A DNA stretch of 64,000 nucleotides from Streptomyces sp. NBC_00102 (GTDB lineage: Bacteria > Actinomycetota > Actinomycetes > Streptomycetales > Streptomycetaceae). This document shows, in pieces, positions 25,815 to 34,208 of this stretch. How positions within the stretch are numbered: the stretch's first letter is position 1; each line of letters starts with the position of its first letter. The DNA lies in the NCBI RefSeq assembly GCF_026343115.1, contig NZ_JAPEMC010000001.1, positions 2,666,001 to 2,730,000 of the forward strand, read 5' to 3'. The notes below the pieces were generated by a model. The model was not told the DNA's origin. It did not search any database and was given only the letters and a program-made list of their open reading frames with translations. A program made the translations under genes and the position numbers.

Positions 25815-27197
25815 TCAGGCGGCCTGGAGCTCCAGGCGCGCGCTGAACTCGCGTACCGCCGACTCCTCCCCGTACGGCACCAGCCGCTGCTGGAGGTCGT
25901 CGAGGTACTCCGCGCCCCGGCTGGAACGCACCGTCTCCAGCAGCTCCACCGCCCGCAGGCCCGTGTAGCAGGCCTGTTCGACCTCGCGCTGCTGGACCTG
26001 GGCGGAGGCGAGCAGCACCAGGGCGATGCCGCGACGCCGGGCCCGGGTCTCCGGAAGCGCGGCGAGCGCCTCCTTGGCCCGGCGGGCGGCGGCGGTGCCC
26101 TGGCCCAGGTCCCGGTGGCAGTGGGCGAGTTCGTCCGCGAGGTACCCCTCGTCGAAGTGCGCGATCCACGACGGGTCGTCACCGGTGTCCGCGTCGGCCC
26201 GCTCCAGCGCCTCCACGGCCCGGCCGGCCACCTCCTCGCAGGTGGCGGCGTCGCCCAGCAGTGCGTGTCCGCGCGCCTCGGCGGCGAGGAACATCGACTC
26301 CGCGCGCGGCGTCACCTGACCGCGGGCGCCCTCCTGGGCGGCGCGGGCGAGCTGGGCGATCTCCCGGGGGTTGCCGAGCTGGGCGGCGAGGTGGCTCATC
26401 GAGGCGGCCAGCACATAGCCGCCGTACGCCCGGTCGCCCGCCGCCTGCGCCAGCCGCAGCGCCTGGATGTAGTAGCGCTGGGCCAGGCCCGGTTGGCCGG
26501 TGTCGATGGCCATGTAGCCGCCGAGTTCGGTCAGTCGCGCCACCGCGCCGAACAACTCCCGTCCGACGGACTCGCGGTACGCCCCCGAGAGCAGCCCGGA
26601 GACGACGCTGTTGAGGTAGTGCACCAGCACCGGGCGTACGTGCCCGCTGCCGAACCGGTGGTCGAGGTCGACCAGCGCCGCGGTCATCGCACGGACCGCC
26701 TCCACGTCCGAACGCCCCACCCGCGCACCGGCGTTGCGGGCGACCTGGGGGTCGGTCCCGGTGATCAGCCAGTCCCGGCTCGGCTCGACCAGAGCGGAGG
26801 ACGCGACGGTGGAGCCGGAGAGCAGGTCGCGGCGGCCCACGTCACTGCGCCACAGCTCGCAGACCTGCTCGATGGCCCCGAGCACGGTCGGGGCGAACTG
26901 GAGGCCGACGCCGGAGGCGAGGTTCTTGCCGTTGGCCATGCCGATCTCGTCGATGGTGACCGTGCGGCCGAGCTTGCGGCCGATGGCCTCGGCGATGATC
27001 CCGGGCGCCCGGCCCCGGGGCTGCTGCCCGCGCAGCCAGCGGGCCACCGAGGTCTTGTCGTACCGGAGATCCAGTCCCCGCTCCGCGCCGACCATGTTGA
27101 CCCTGCGGGCCAGGCCCGCGTTGGAACACGCCGCCTCCTGGATGAGTGTCTGCAGCCGTTCGTTCGGCTGTCGGGCTACGAGTGGTCTGGCTGCCAT
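25815..27197 (-). CDS. TPR-containing transcriptional regulator (NsdA-like build)
   Basis: 460 residues starting at ATG 27197 behind AGGGGGAG. The N-terminal ~90 residues contain a DNA-binding-type segment (NAGLARRVNMVGAERG, KTSVARWLRGQQPRG). The remainder is helical TPR-like repeats (GQPGLAQRYYIQALRLAQAAGD, LGNPREIAQLARAAQEG, CYTGLRAVELLETV). This is the build of Streptomyces regulators such as NsdA, which repress antibiotic and morphology genes; which member this is cannot be decided here. Divergent from a primase-like gene. Confidence 0.82.
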   Translation of the reverse strand: MAARPLVARQPNERLQTLIQEAACSNAGLARRVNMVGAERGLDLRYDKTSVARWLRGQQPRGRAPGIIAEAIGRKLGRTVTIDEIGMANGKNLASGVGLQFAPTVLGAIEQVCELWRSDVGRRDLLSGSTVASSALVEPSRDWLITGTDPQVARNAGARVGRSDVEAVRAMTAALVDLDHRFGSGHVRPVLVHYLNSVVSGLLSGAYRESVGRELFGAVARLTELGGYMAIDTGQPGLAQRYYIQALRLAQAAGDRAYGGYVLAASMSHLAAQLGNPREIAQLARAAQEGARGQVTPRAESMFLAAEARGHALLGDAATCEEVAGRAVEALERADADTGDDPSWIAHFDEGYLADELAHCHRDLGQGTAAARRAKEALAALPETRARRRGIALVLLASAQVQQREVEQACYTGLRAVELLETVRSSRGAEYLDDLQQRLVPYGEESAVREFSARLELQAA

Positions 27198-27510
27198 GTA
27201 CTCCCCCTGGGAAACGCGGTGATAGGTGGTGGCATCACTGCCCGTCGCAGGCGCAGGCAATGCGCCCATTCCTCTGTATTCGGTACGACCAGCACGAGAG
27301 TTGCTGTTTTCGGCCACTTCACGCAAAAGACCCGTGCGCCCCGCTCCCGTCCCCCCGGAACCGCCCGGAGGCCGGGCCGACGCACGGCCCTGGCGTTCCC
27401 TACCCGCACATCGGCGCCCGGTCCCGTACGCGCCCCCGCCCGTGCACCCGTGCGCCCCATATGCGGTGCCGGTGCACCGGTACGGCGGCGGGGTGCGGCC
27501 GTAACCCCCG
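27198..27510. other. divergent intergenic region
   Basis: About 313 bp between the TPR regulator and the primase-like gene. It is locally less GC-rich (27230-27330) than its surroundings, as expected of promoters. I cannot assign hexamers with confidence. Confidence 0.4.
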
Positions 27511-28212
27511 GTGGTGCCGGGAGTTGTGCTGAACGTGGAAAAGCCGATCACAGTCACGGGAAACGCCCCGCTCCCCCCGCAGCGCGGCGAGCAACTGCTC
27601 GACGCCGCCGTCCGGTACACGGAGGAACGCCACTGGGACGTGTTCCCGGGCACCTGGCTGGAGGCGGTGGACGGACACGAGCGGTGCAGCTGCGGGGACG
27701 CGCACTGCGCCCTGCCCGGCGCGCACGCCCCGCGCCCGGACTGGGCGGGCCAGGCCACCGGCAGCGGTGCGGCGGCCCGCCGGATGTGGTCCAAGCACCC
27801 GGCCGCCTCGATCCTGTTGCCGACCGGCCGCAACTTCGACGTGATCGACGTCCCCGAGTCGGCGGGCTTCCTGGCGCTCGCGCGGATGGAGCGGATGGAG
27901 CTGACGCTCGGCCCGGCCACCTGCACCCCCGACCGCCGCATGCTCTTCTTCGTCTCGCCCGGCGCCGCGGCCAAGGTCCCCGATCTCGTCATGCACCTCG
28001 GCTGGAACGCCGCCTCGATCGACCTCGTCGCCCGGGGCGAGGGCCACTACGTCGCCGCCCCGCCGACCCGCATCGGCGGCCGGGGCGCGGTCCAGTGGGC
28101 CCGCCGCCCCACCGCCGCCAACCGCTGGCTGCCCGAAGCCGAGGAGCTCGTCAGCCCGTTGTCGTACGCCTGTGCCCGCGAAGCGGCGGACGCGCGGACG
28201 CGCCTTTCGTAG
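27511..28212 (+). CDS. bifunctional DNA primase/polymerase-domain protein
   Basis: 233 residues resembling the small Streptomyces proteins annotated as prim-pol domain. Features are ALRYTEERHWDVFPGTWLE-like opening (AVRYTEERHWDVFPGT), a Cys/His cluster CSCGDAHCALPGAHAPRPDW, then NFDVIDVP and a C-terminal VARGEGHYVAAPP segment. Without the catalytic DxE pair clearly visible, polymerase activity is unproven. The start is uncertain: GTG 27511, 27526 or 27535. Confidence 0.75.
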   Translation: MVPGVVLNVEKPITVTGNAPLPPQRGEQLLDAAVRYTEERHWDVFPGTWLEAVDGHERCSCGDAHCALPGAHAPRPDWAGQATGSGAAARRMWSKHPAASILLPTGRNFDVIDVPESAGFLALARMERMELTLGPATCTPDRRMLFFVSPGAAAKVPDLVMHLGWNAASIDLVARGEGHYVAAPPTRIGGRGAVQWARRPTAANRWLPEAEELVSPLSYACAREAADARTRLS

Positions 28213-28251
28213 GGTGGTCCCCACCTGTGGGGATTGACGAGAGGCCGTGCG

Positions 28252-29088
28252 ATGCCTGACCGGACCGACCGGACCGAGACCGAGAACGCCCCGGACGACG
28301 GGGCGGCCGACATCCCGTCGGGGCCGCCCGCCGTGCGGGTGCGGGGGCTGTGGAAGCGGTTCGGGGAGCAGGTGGCCGTCTCCGGAATCGATCTGGACCT
28401 TCCGGCGGGCCGGTTCATCGGGCTGGTCGGCCCGAACGGCGCGGGCAAGACGACCACCCTCTCCATGGTGACGGGGCTGCTCCGGCCCGACATGGGGAAG
28501 GTCGAGATCGGCGGCCACGACGTGTGGACCGATCCGGTGTCGGTGAAGTCGCGGATCGGGGTACTGCCCGAGGGGCTGCGGCTCTTCGAGCGGCTCTCCG
28601 GGCAGGAACTCCTCGCCTACAACGGCCGGTTGCGCGGGATTCCCGGCGCCGAGACCGACAAGCGGGCCTCCCAGCTGCTGGACGTGCTCGATCTGGGCGG
28701 CGCACGGCACAAGCTCGTGGTCGACTACTCGACCGGCATGCGGAAGAAGATCGGGCTGGCCGCCGCCCTGCTGCACAACCCCGAAGTGCTCTTCCTGGAC
28801 GAGCCGTTCGAGGGGGTCGACCCGGTCTCCGCGCAGGTCATCCGGGGAGTCCTGGAGCGCTACACCCGGTCCGGGGCGACCGTCGTCTTCTCCAGCCACG
28901 TGATGGAGCTGGTCGAGTCGCTCTGCGACTGGGTGGCGGTGATGGCGGGCGGCCGGATCAAGGCACAGGGGCCGCTCGCCGAGGTGCGGGGCGCGGAGCC
29001 CTCGCTCCAGCGGGCGTTCCTGGACCTGGTCGGAGCGCGTGCGGTGGACGGCGCGGACGGCCTCGACTGGCTGGGCGGCGGGCGATGA
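28252..29088 (+). CDS. ABC transporter ATP-binding protein
   Basis: 278 residues. Walker A is GPNGAGKTT, the signature is the variant YSTGMRKK, Walker B is VLFLDEPFEG, and the H-loop is SSHVMEL. ATG 28252 lies behind GAGAGG. The ATGA overlap with the next gene makes a two-component exporter. The substrate is unknown; the arrangement with an ~550-residue permease is common in actinobacteria. Confidence 0.93.
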   Translation: MPDRTDRTETENAPDDGAADIPSGPPAVRVRGLWKRFGEQVAVSGIDLDLPAGRFIGLVGPNGAGKTTTLSMVTGLLRPDMGKVEIGGHDVWTDPVSVKSRIGVLPEGLRLFERLSGQELLAYNGRLRGIPGAETDKRASQLLDVLDLGGARHKLVVDYSTGMRKKIGLAAALLHNPEVLFLDEPFEGVDPVSAQVIRGVLERYTRSGATVVFSSHVMELVESLCDWVAVMAGGRIKAQGPLAEVRGAEPSLQRAFLDLVGARAVDGADGLDWLGGGR

Positions 29089-30737
29089 GCGTCCTGGAAG
29101 GCCGTCCCGCGCCCGTGACGAGCGTGCCGGACTCCGGAACCGAGGGGCTGGTTCCCCTCTTCGTGCGGCTGAAGCTGGCGCTGCTGCGCAACGGGCTGCG
29201 GCAGTCGGCCGGGCGGCGGGCCGCGTTCGTGGTGACCCTCGTCGTGGTGGTCCTGATCGCGGCGGGACAGCTGCTGGGACTCGTGCTGCTGCGCGGCGAG
29301 GGCCGGGACGCGGCCACCGTGACGGTGCTGGCCACCGGAGTGCTCGCCCTGGGATGGGCGGTGCTGCCGCTGTTCTTCCCGAGCGGTGACGAGACGCTGG
29401 ACCCGAGCCGGCTGGTGATGCTGCCGCTCCGCCCGCGTCCGCTGGTGCGGGCGCTGCTGGCGGCCTCACTCGTCGGCGTGGGGCCGCTGTTCGCGCTCTG
29501 CCTGCTGGTGGGCTCGGTGGTCGCGCTCGCGCACGGGGCGCTCGCGGTGGTCTTCGGGGTGGTCGCCGTACCGCTGGCGCTGTTGATCTGCGTGGCGCTG
29601 GCGCGGTCGGTCGCCACGGCCAACATCCGGCTGCTGACCTCGCGCAGGGGCCGTGATCTCGCGGTGCTGAGCGGGCTGGTGATCGCGGTGGGCATCCAGT
29701 TCGTGAACTTCGGCGCCCAGCGCATCGGCGAGGCCGGCGGGCTCTCCTCCCTGGAGCCGGCCGCCGGTGTGGTGCGGTGGCTGCCGGCCGCCTCGGCGAT
29801 CGGCGCGGTGGACTCGGCGTCGACCGGGGCGTACGGCGAGGCGGTGGCGCAGCTCCTGGTCTCGGTGGTGGCGTTGGCCGCTCTGCTGTGGTGGTGGCAG
29901 CGCGGTCTGGTGACGCTGATGACCGCCCCGGACGGCTCGACGATCGCCGCGGCCGGACCGTCGCGCGAGAAGGCCCGCGACGGCCGGAGCCCCCGGCTGG
30001 GCCGGCTGCTGCCCGAGGGCAGGACCCGCACGGTGATGGGCCGGAGCCTGCGGTACGTCCTGCGCGACCCGAAGACGAAGGGCGCCTGGATCACCTCGCT
30101 GGCGGTCGGGCTGATCGTGCCGGTGTTCAACGCCCTCCAGGGCACCGGCTCGGTCTACTTCGCCTGCTTCGCGCCGGGGCTGCTCGGGATGCAGATGTAC
30201 AACCAGTTCGGCCAGGACACCTCGGCCTTCTGGATGGTGGCGCAGACCATCTCGACGCCGCGCGACGCGTACGAGGAGCTGCGGGCGCGCGCCTTGGCGC
30301 TGGCCGTCGTCACCGTGCCGTACACCCTGGCCGTGGGCGCGGTGACGGCCGGGCTGCTCGGCTCCTGGGGCTCGTTGACCGGGGTCGTCGGGGTGTCGTG
30401 CGCCCTGCTCGGCGCGATGTCCGGCCTGGGTGCGCTGGGGTCGGCGCTCTTCCCGTACTCGATCCCGCAGGACGGCGGGTTCAAGAACGTGGCGCCGGGG
30501 CAGGGCGGGCTGGCCTGGCTGTCCGTGGTGACCGGCATGCTGGGATCGGCGGTGGTGGCCGCGCCGGTGATCGTCCTGACGGTGGCGCTGACGGTGACGG
30601 ACCACGGGTCGCTCTGGCTGGTGGTGCCGGTGGGCGCGGTGTACGGCGTGGCCGTCGCCTGGGCGGGGCTGCGGCTCGCGGGGAAGCGCACCGCGGACCG
30701 GCTGCCGGAGATCCTCGCGGCGGTCAGCAAGGGGTGA
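29085..30737 (+). CDS. ABC transporter permease
   Basis: 550-residue membrane protein with about 12 hydrophobic segments in two halves and a hydrophilic loop near 290-320 (SREKARDGRSPRLGRLLPEG). It overlaps the ATPase by 4 bp (ATGA). No soluble domains or signal peptide. It probably homodimerises, or works alone with two ATPases, as an exporter. Confidence 0.88.
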   Translation: MSVLEGRPAPVTSVPDSGTEGLVPLFVRLKLALLRNGLRQSAGRRAAFVVTLVVVVLIAAGQLLGLVLLRGEGRDAATVTVLATGVLALGWAVLPLFFPSGDETLDPSRLVMLPLRPRPLVRALLAASLVGVGPLFALCLLVGSVVALAHGALAVVFGVVAVPLALLICVALARSVATANIRLLTSRRGRDLAVLSGLVIAVGIQFVNFGAQRIGEAGGLSSLEPAAGVVRWLPAASAIGAVDSASTGAYGEAVAQLLVSVVALAALLWWWQRGLVTLMTAPDGSTIAAAGPSREKARDGRSPRLGRLLPEGRTRTVMGRSLRYVLRDPKTKGAWITSLAVGLIVPVFNALQGTGSVYFACFAPGLLGMQMYNQFGQDTSAFWMVAQTISTPRDAYEELRARALALAVVTVPYTLAVGAVTAGLLGSWGSLTGVVGVSCALLGAMSGLGALGSALFPYSIPQDGGFKNVAPGQGGLAWLSVVTGMLGSAVVAAPVIVLTVALTVTDHGSLWLVVPVGAVYGVAVAWAGLRLAGKRTADRLPEILAAVSKG

Positions 30738-30755
30738 GCCCGCGGGCTGGACCTC

Positions 30756-30795
30756 CGCTTCCGCGGGCGCCCCGGTCCGGGCGCCCGCGGAAGCG
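30756..30795. terminator. bidirectional hairpin terminator
   Basis: Perfect 17-bp stem, CGCTTCCGCGGGCGCCC / GGGCGCCCGCGGAAGCG, with a 6-base loop, directly between the permease end and the hydrolase stop codon. Confidence 0.9.
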
Positions 30796-31713
30796 TCAGG
30801 AGACCACCCGCTCCGGGGCGGCGTCCGCGAGCTGTTCCAGGAAGGGTTCGACGGCGGCGCGCCAGGCGTCCGGCCGGTCGTAGTGGACGAGGTGGCCGGC
30901 GTCGGGCACCTCGGCGTACTGCCCGAGCGGCAGCACCCGGACCATCTCCTGGGCCTCGGCCCGGCCCAGCTGGCCGTCTATCCCGCGCAGCACCAGCGTC
31001 GGGCAGCCGACCTGCGCCAGCTCCTCCCAGTGCGCGTCCAGGACCCAGGTCGCCCGGGACTCCAGCATCTGGCGGCGGGAGAAGACCGGCCGCCAGCCGT
31101 CGTCCTCCTCCACCATCACCTCGGCGAAGAACTCGCCGCGGGCGGGGTTGGGGCGCTCCACCCACGGATCGTCCTCGCCGAACCACTTGCGCACCGCGGC
31201 GAGGGTGGCGAAGGGCAGCGGCCAGGAGTCGAGCCAGTCGCTCCACTCGCGCTGGGTGGCGGCGCCGGGGGCGGAGGCCCGCATGTCGCAGACGACCAGG
31301 GCGCGGACCAGGTCGGGGCGCTTGGCGGCGAACTGCCAGGCGGTGAGGGCTCCCATGGCGTGCCCGACGAGGGTCACCGGTCCCAGGCCGAGCTGTTCGA
31401 CCGCGCTCTCGACGTCGTCCACGTACGCGTCACGGGTGTACGGGCCGTCCGCGGGCTTCTCGCTGCGGCCGTGGCCGCGCTGGTCGAGCCCGACGACGCG
31501 GTACCGCTCCGAGAGCCACTCGGCCTGGGCGGCCCAGTGGGTGGCCCGGCCCATCAGTCCGTGCAGCAGTAAGACCCCCGGCGCACCCGACTCGTCCGCG
31601 CGCCCCTTGGGCGGATCGGTGAACTCCCAGGCCGCGAGCCGGACGCCGTCCGAGCCCGTCACGTCGATGCGCCGCACCATATGTCCTGGCATCCCCTTCT
31701 GGTTCTCGATCAC
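30796..31713 (-). CDS. alpha/beta hydrolase-fold protein without catalytic Ser
   Basis: 305 residues. The fold is clear: oxyanion region LLLHGLMG (48-55), GLDQRGHGRSEKP, and the acid/base elements LRGIDGQL and DAGHLVHYDRPD. However, the nucleophile elbow reads GHAMG (117-121) rather than GHSMG: residue 119 is Ala (GCC, 31359-31357). It is therefore either a pseudoenzyme or uses a Ser-independent mechanism. The start may be GTG 31713, or ATG 31692 or 31680. Confidence 0.9.
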   Translation of the reverse strand: MIENQKGMPGHMVRRIDVTGSDGVRLAAWEFTDPPKGRADESGAPGVLLLHGLMGRATHWAAQAEWLSERYRVVGLDQRGHGRSEKPADGPYTRDAYVDDVESAVEQLGLGPVTLVGHAMGALTAWQFAAKRPDLVRALVVCDMRASAPGAATQREWSDWLDSWPLPFATLAAVRKWFGEDDPWVERPNPARGEFFAEVMVEEDDGWRPVFSRRQMLESRATWVLDAHWEELAQVGCPTLVLRGIDGQLGRAEAQEMVRVLPLGQYAEVPDAGHLVHYDRPDAWRAAVEPFLEQLADAAPERVVS

Positions 31714-31917
31714 GGGTGGCCTCGCCGCTCACACTATCGAACCTTTATTCGAAAACGCTGGGACTGGCGTTCAACACCGCTCTTTCGGGTGACAACGTTC
31801 CATGGTTGACCGCCGCCGACCTGGGGAGATGTTCAGCGGGGAGCGGGCCGCTCGGGGATGACGGTCCGCAGGAACGACCCTGGGAGCTCGGGGCTCCGGG
31901 TCGGTACCGGGGAAGCG

Positions 31918-31945
31918 GACCCCGGCGCCCATGGGCGCCGGGGTC
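31918..31945. repeat. 13-bp perfect hairpin in long intergenic region
   Basis: GACCCCGGCGCCC / GGGCGCCGGGGTC with AT between, in the 814-bp gap from 31714 to 32527. It resembles a terminator, but no gene ends next to it; an unrecognised short transcript could. Confidence 0.6.
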
Positions 31946-32228
31946 TTCGGTCTTCCTCGCGCCGCCGCCACCGCGGCGCGGGCGGGGGCGCACTCCTCGG
32001 CACACGCCCCCCGGGGCGGGGCCGGGGCGCGGGCCGTGGTCCCCGGGATGGCGTCCGCCGGAGGCGTGCGGAGGCGCACAGGGGGCGCGTACCGCTGCAC
32101 ATGCAGGTACGACGGGCGCATTCCCTGCTCCCTCCCCTGCCGCGCGGCCCACCCGGCCGGCGACCTCAGGTCATATGCCTGGCTTCAGCCTGGCACGCGA
32201 GGCGCCCGGCCGCTGCGATTCCGTACGG

Positions 32229-32274
32229 AAAAAGAGAAAGCGGGCGTCACGGTTCGATCGCCGTGCCGCCCGCC
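32229..32274 (-). terminator. Rho-independent terminator downstream of the DmdR1-like gene
   Basis: A 13-bp stem with one mismatch (GCGGGCGTCACGG / CCGTGCCGCCCGC, 32240-32273) is followed on the minus strand by a T-rich run (TTTCTCTTTTT, 32229-32239). A U-tract terminator is uncommon in Streptomyces. It lies about 250 bp beyond the regulator's stop. Confidence 0.7.
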
Positions 32275-32284
32275 TCTTCGGTCC

Positions 32285-32315
32285 CGTACGAGTCCCGTAC
32301 GACGGGACTCGTACG
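32285..32315. repeat. 14-bp perfect inverted repeat
   Basis: CGTACGAGTCCCGT / ACGGGACTCGTACG with a 3-base loop, just upstream (in minus-strand sense) of the U-tract terminator. It may be a second stop signal or a protein site. Confidence 0.85.
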
Positions 32316-32527
32316 TGACTCGGGACGTGCTGGGTGTTCCGCTCCTGGTCAGCGCCCGCCCGGTGCCCGACCGGTGCCCGTGCGGCGTCCGCGCCGGCTC
32401 GGCGGTGCCGTACCGGCGCGTGCCCGGTCCCGGAGGTGCGGGGCCGTCGCGCGTGCTCCCGTGTGCCCCCGCCGTGCGCGGGGACCCTCCGGTGAGCGCC
32501 CCCGTGCCGACGCGCGGGCCCGGTCGC

Positions 32528-33220
32528 TCAGCGCTTGGCGACGAAGACGTGCGAGGCGACCTCGCTGTCCAGCTCCGCCGCCTCACCGCCCGAGCCGACC
32601 AGCACGCCGCCCGCCGCCGCCGTCACGCTGACGACGGCTCCCGGCTGGACCCCGGCGCGGCGGAGCGTGTACATCAGCTGGGCGTCGGTCTGGATGGGCT
32701 CGCCGATCCGGCGCACCACGACCGTCTTGCCCTCGCTGCCCGGATCCAGCTCGGCCAGGCTGACCATGCCCTGCTCCAGGAACGGATCGGCCTCGGCGTG
32801 CTCGCCCAGCTCCTCCAGACCCGGGATCGGGTTGCCGTACGGGGACTCCGTGGGGTGGCGCAGCAGCTCCAGCACCCGCCGCTCCACGGCCTCGCTCATC
32901 ACGTGCTCCCAGCGGCAGGCCTCGGCGTGCACCTGCTCCCACTCCAGGCCGATCACGTCGACGAGCAGGCATTCGGCGAGACGGTGCTTGCGCATGACCC
33001 GGGTGGCCAGACGGCGGCCCTCCTCGGTCAGCTCAAGGTGGCGGTCCCCGGCGACCTGGACCAGCCCGTCGCGCTCCATCCGGGCCACCGTCTGACTGAC
33101 CGTCGGACCGGACTGGTCCAGCCGCTCAGCGATACGGGCGCGCATCGGGACCACGCCTTCCTCTTCGAGTTCGAGGATGGTGCGGAGATACATCTCCGTG
33201 GTGTCGATCAGTCCGGACAT
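32528..33220 (-). CDS. dmdR1: DtxR-family iron-dependent repressor, DmdR1-like
   Basis: 230 residues with the full DtxR architecture: winged HTH (about 5-60; MYLRTILELEEEGVVPMRARIAERLDQSGPTVSQTV), a metal-binding dimerisation domain with the ligand-rich CRWEHVMSEAVE segment, and a C-terminal SH3-like domain (about 150-228). DmdR1 represses siderophore genes when bound to Fe2+ in S. coelicolor (established). The gene is divergent from the SIS gene across about 207 bp with a DasR-like palindrome. A long antisense frame overlaps it. Confidence 0.92.
   Translation of the reverse strand: MSGLIDTTEMYLRTILELEEEGVVPMRARIAERLDQSGPTVSQTVARMERDGLVQVAGDRHLELTEEGRRLATRVMRKHRLAECLLVDVIGLEWEQVHAEACRWEHVMSEAVERRVLELLRHPTESPYGNPIPGLEELGEHAEADPFLEQGMVSLAELDPGSEGKTVVVRRIGEPIQTDAQLMYTLRRAGVQPGAVVSVTAAAGGVLVGSGGEAAELDSEVASHVFVAKR
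32535..33095 (+). other. antisense open frame over dmdR1, possible adm homologue
   Basis: A 186-codon frame, Ser/Arg/Thr-rich, lies entirely antisense to the DmdR1-like gene. In S. coelicolor an antiparallel gene named adm overlaps dmdR1 and was reported to affect siderophore and antibiotic production (recalled literature). Composition alone would class this as a shadow frame, and no ribosome-binding site stands out, so I keep it only as a candidate. Confidence 0.25.
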
Positions 33221-33362
33221 TCGTGCCCCTCATAACTGTGACGGTGAAACGTCATGCCGCCGTGCTGTGGCCCTGGCCCAATTCTGACGCATTGCGCCGA
33301 CAACCGTGCCGGGTCGTCCCCCGGGCCGCCCGGGGCGGGGCGGCGCACGGCCGGGGACGCTA

Positions 33363-33391
33363 TTGACAGTGCGGCGGTCCGGACCGCAACG
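33363..33391 (+). promoter_or_regulatory. TTGACA box and DasR-like palindrome before the SIS gene
   Basis: TTGACA at 33363-33368 is followed by the perfect palindrome GCGGTCCGGACCGC (33374-33387), inside the expected promoter spacer. The core GGTC--GACC matches the core of DasR (dre) sites, consensus near TGGTCTAGACCA. It lies between dmdR1 and a sugar-phosphate SIS gene. From memory, DasR control of dmdR1 has been described in S. coelicolor, so an N-acetylglucosamine/iron link is plausible. Confidence 0.5.
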
Positions 33392-33427
33392 TGATCGCGG
33401 CATCCCCCGACGGAAGGGCTCCCCCCG

Positions 33428-34183
33428 ATGAGCGAGAGCAAGCTGGCCGCCCAGTTCTTCGACGCGGCCATCGGGCTGCTGGCCAGGGTCCGCGACGAGG
33501 AGGCCGCCTCCGTCGCGGCGGCCGGAGCGGCCGTCGCCGACACCATCGCCGCGGGCGGCCGGCTCTTCGCCTTCGGCGCCGGCCACTCCTCGCTCGCCGC
33601 CCAGGACGTGGTGTACCGGGCGGGCGGGCCCGCCCTGATGAACCTGCTCGCCGTGCCGGGCACGGTCGGGGTCGACGTGATGCCCGCGACCCTCGGCTCC
33701 GCGCTGGAACGGGTGGAGGGGCTCGCCACCACCGTGCTGGAGGCCGGCCCGGCCACCGCGGGCGACCTGCTGGTGATCATCTCGCTCTCCGGCCGCAACA
33801 CCCTGCCCGTCGAGATGGCCCGCGAGGCCCGGGCGCGCGGCCTCACCGTGATCGGGGTGACCTCGGTGGCGTACGCCGCCGCCACCTCGTCGCGGGCCGC
33901 GTCGGGCGGCTTCCTGCTCGACCACTGCGACATCGTCCTCGACAGCAAGATCGCGGTGGGCGACGCCGTGCTGACCGCCCCCGGGGTCGGCGCCCCGTTC
34001 GCGCCCGCCTCCACCGTCGTGACCAGCGCCCTGATGCAGGCAACGATGGCCGCCGCCGCCGAGGAGCTCGCCGCACGCGGCATCGAGCCGCCGCTGCTGC
34101 GCTCCGGCAACGTGGACGGCGGCCACGAGTGGAACCGGCGGGTGTTCGAGGAGAACCGGGACCGGATCTTCTACCAGCACTGA
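33428..34183 (+). CDS. SIS-domain phosphosugar-binding protein
   Basis: 251 residues. SIS fold: GGRLFAFGAGHSSLAAQDVVYR binds the sugar phosphate, and DLLVIISLSGRNTLPVEMAREARARGLTVIGVTSV is the conserved Ser-rich loop. The N-terminus is helical. Proteins of this kind isomerise or sense phosphosugars. It pairs divergently with dmdR1. ATG 33428 is close to a GAAGGG ribosome-binding site. Confidence 0.9.
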   Translation: MSESKLAAQFFDAAIGLLARVRDEEAASVAAAGAAVADTIAAGGRLFAFGAGHSSLAAQDVVYRAGGPALMNLLAVPGTVGVDVMPATLGSALERVEGLATTVLEAGPATAGDLLVIISLSGRNTLPVEMAREARARGLTVIGVTSVAYAAATSSRAASGGFLLDHCDIVLDSKIAVGDAVLTAPGVGAPFAPASTVVTSALMQATMAAAAEELAARGIEPPLLRSGNVDGGHEWNRRVFEENRDRIFYQH

Positions 34184-34208
34184 CGCGGGCCCCCGCGCCG
34201 GGGCGGGG

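Noticed and set aside
31716..32318. Plus-strand gene in the dmdR1-hydrolase spacer
   Set aside because: Low-complexity Pro/Arg/Gly product without ribosome site; passes straight through a perfect 13-bp hairpin.
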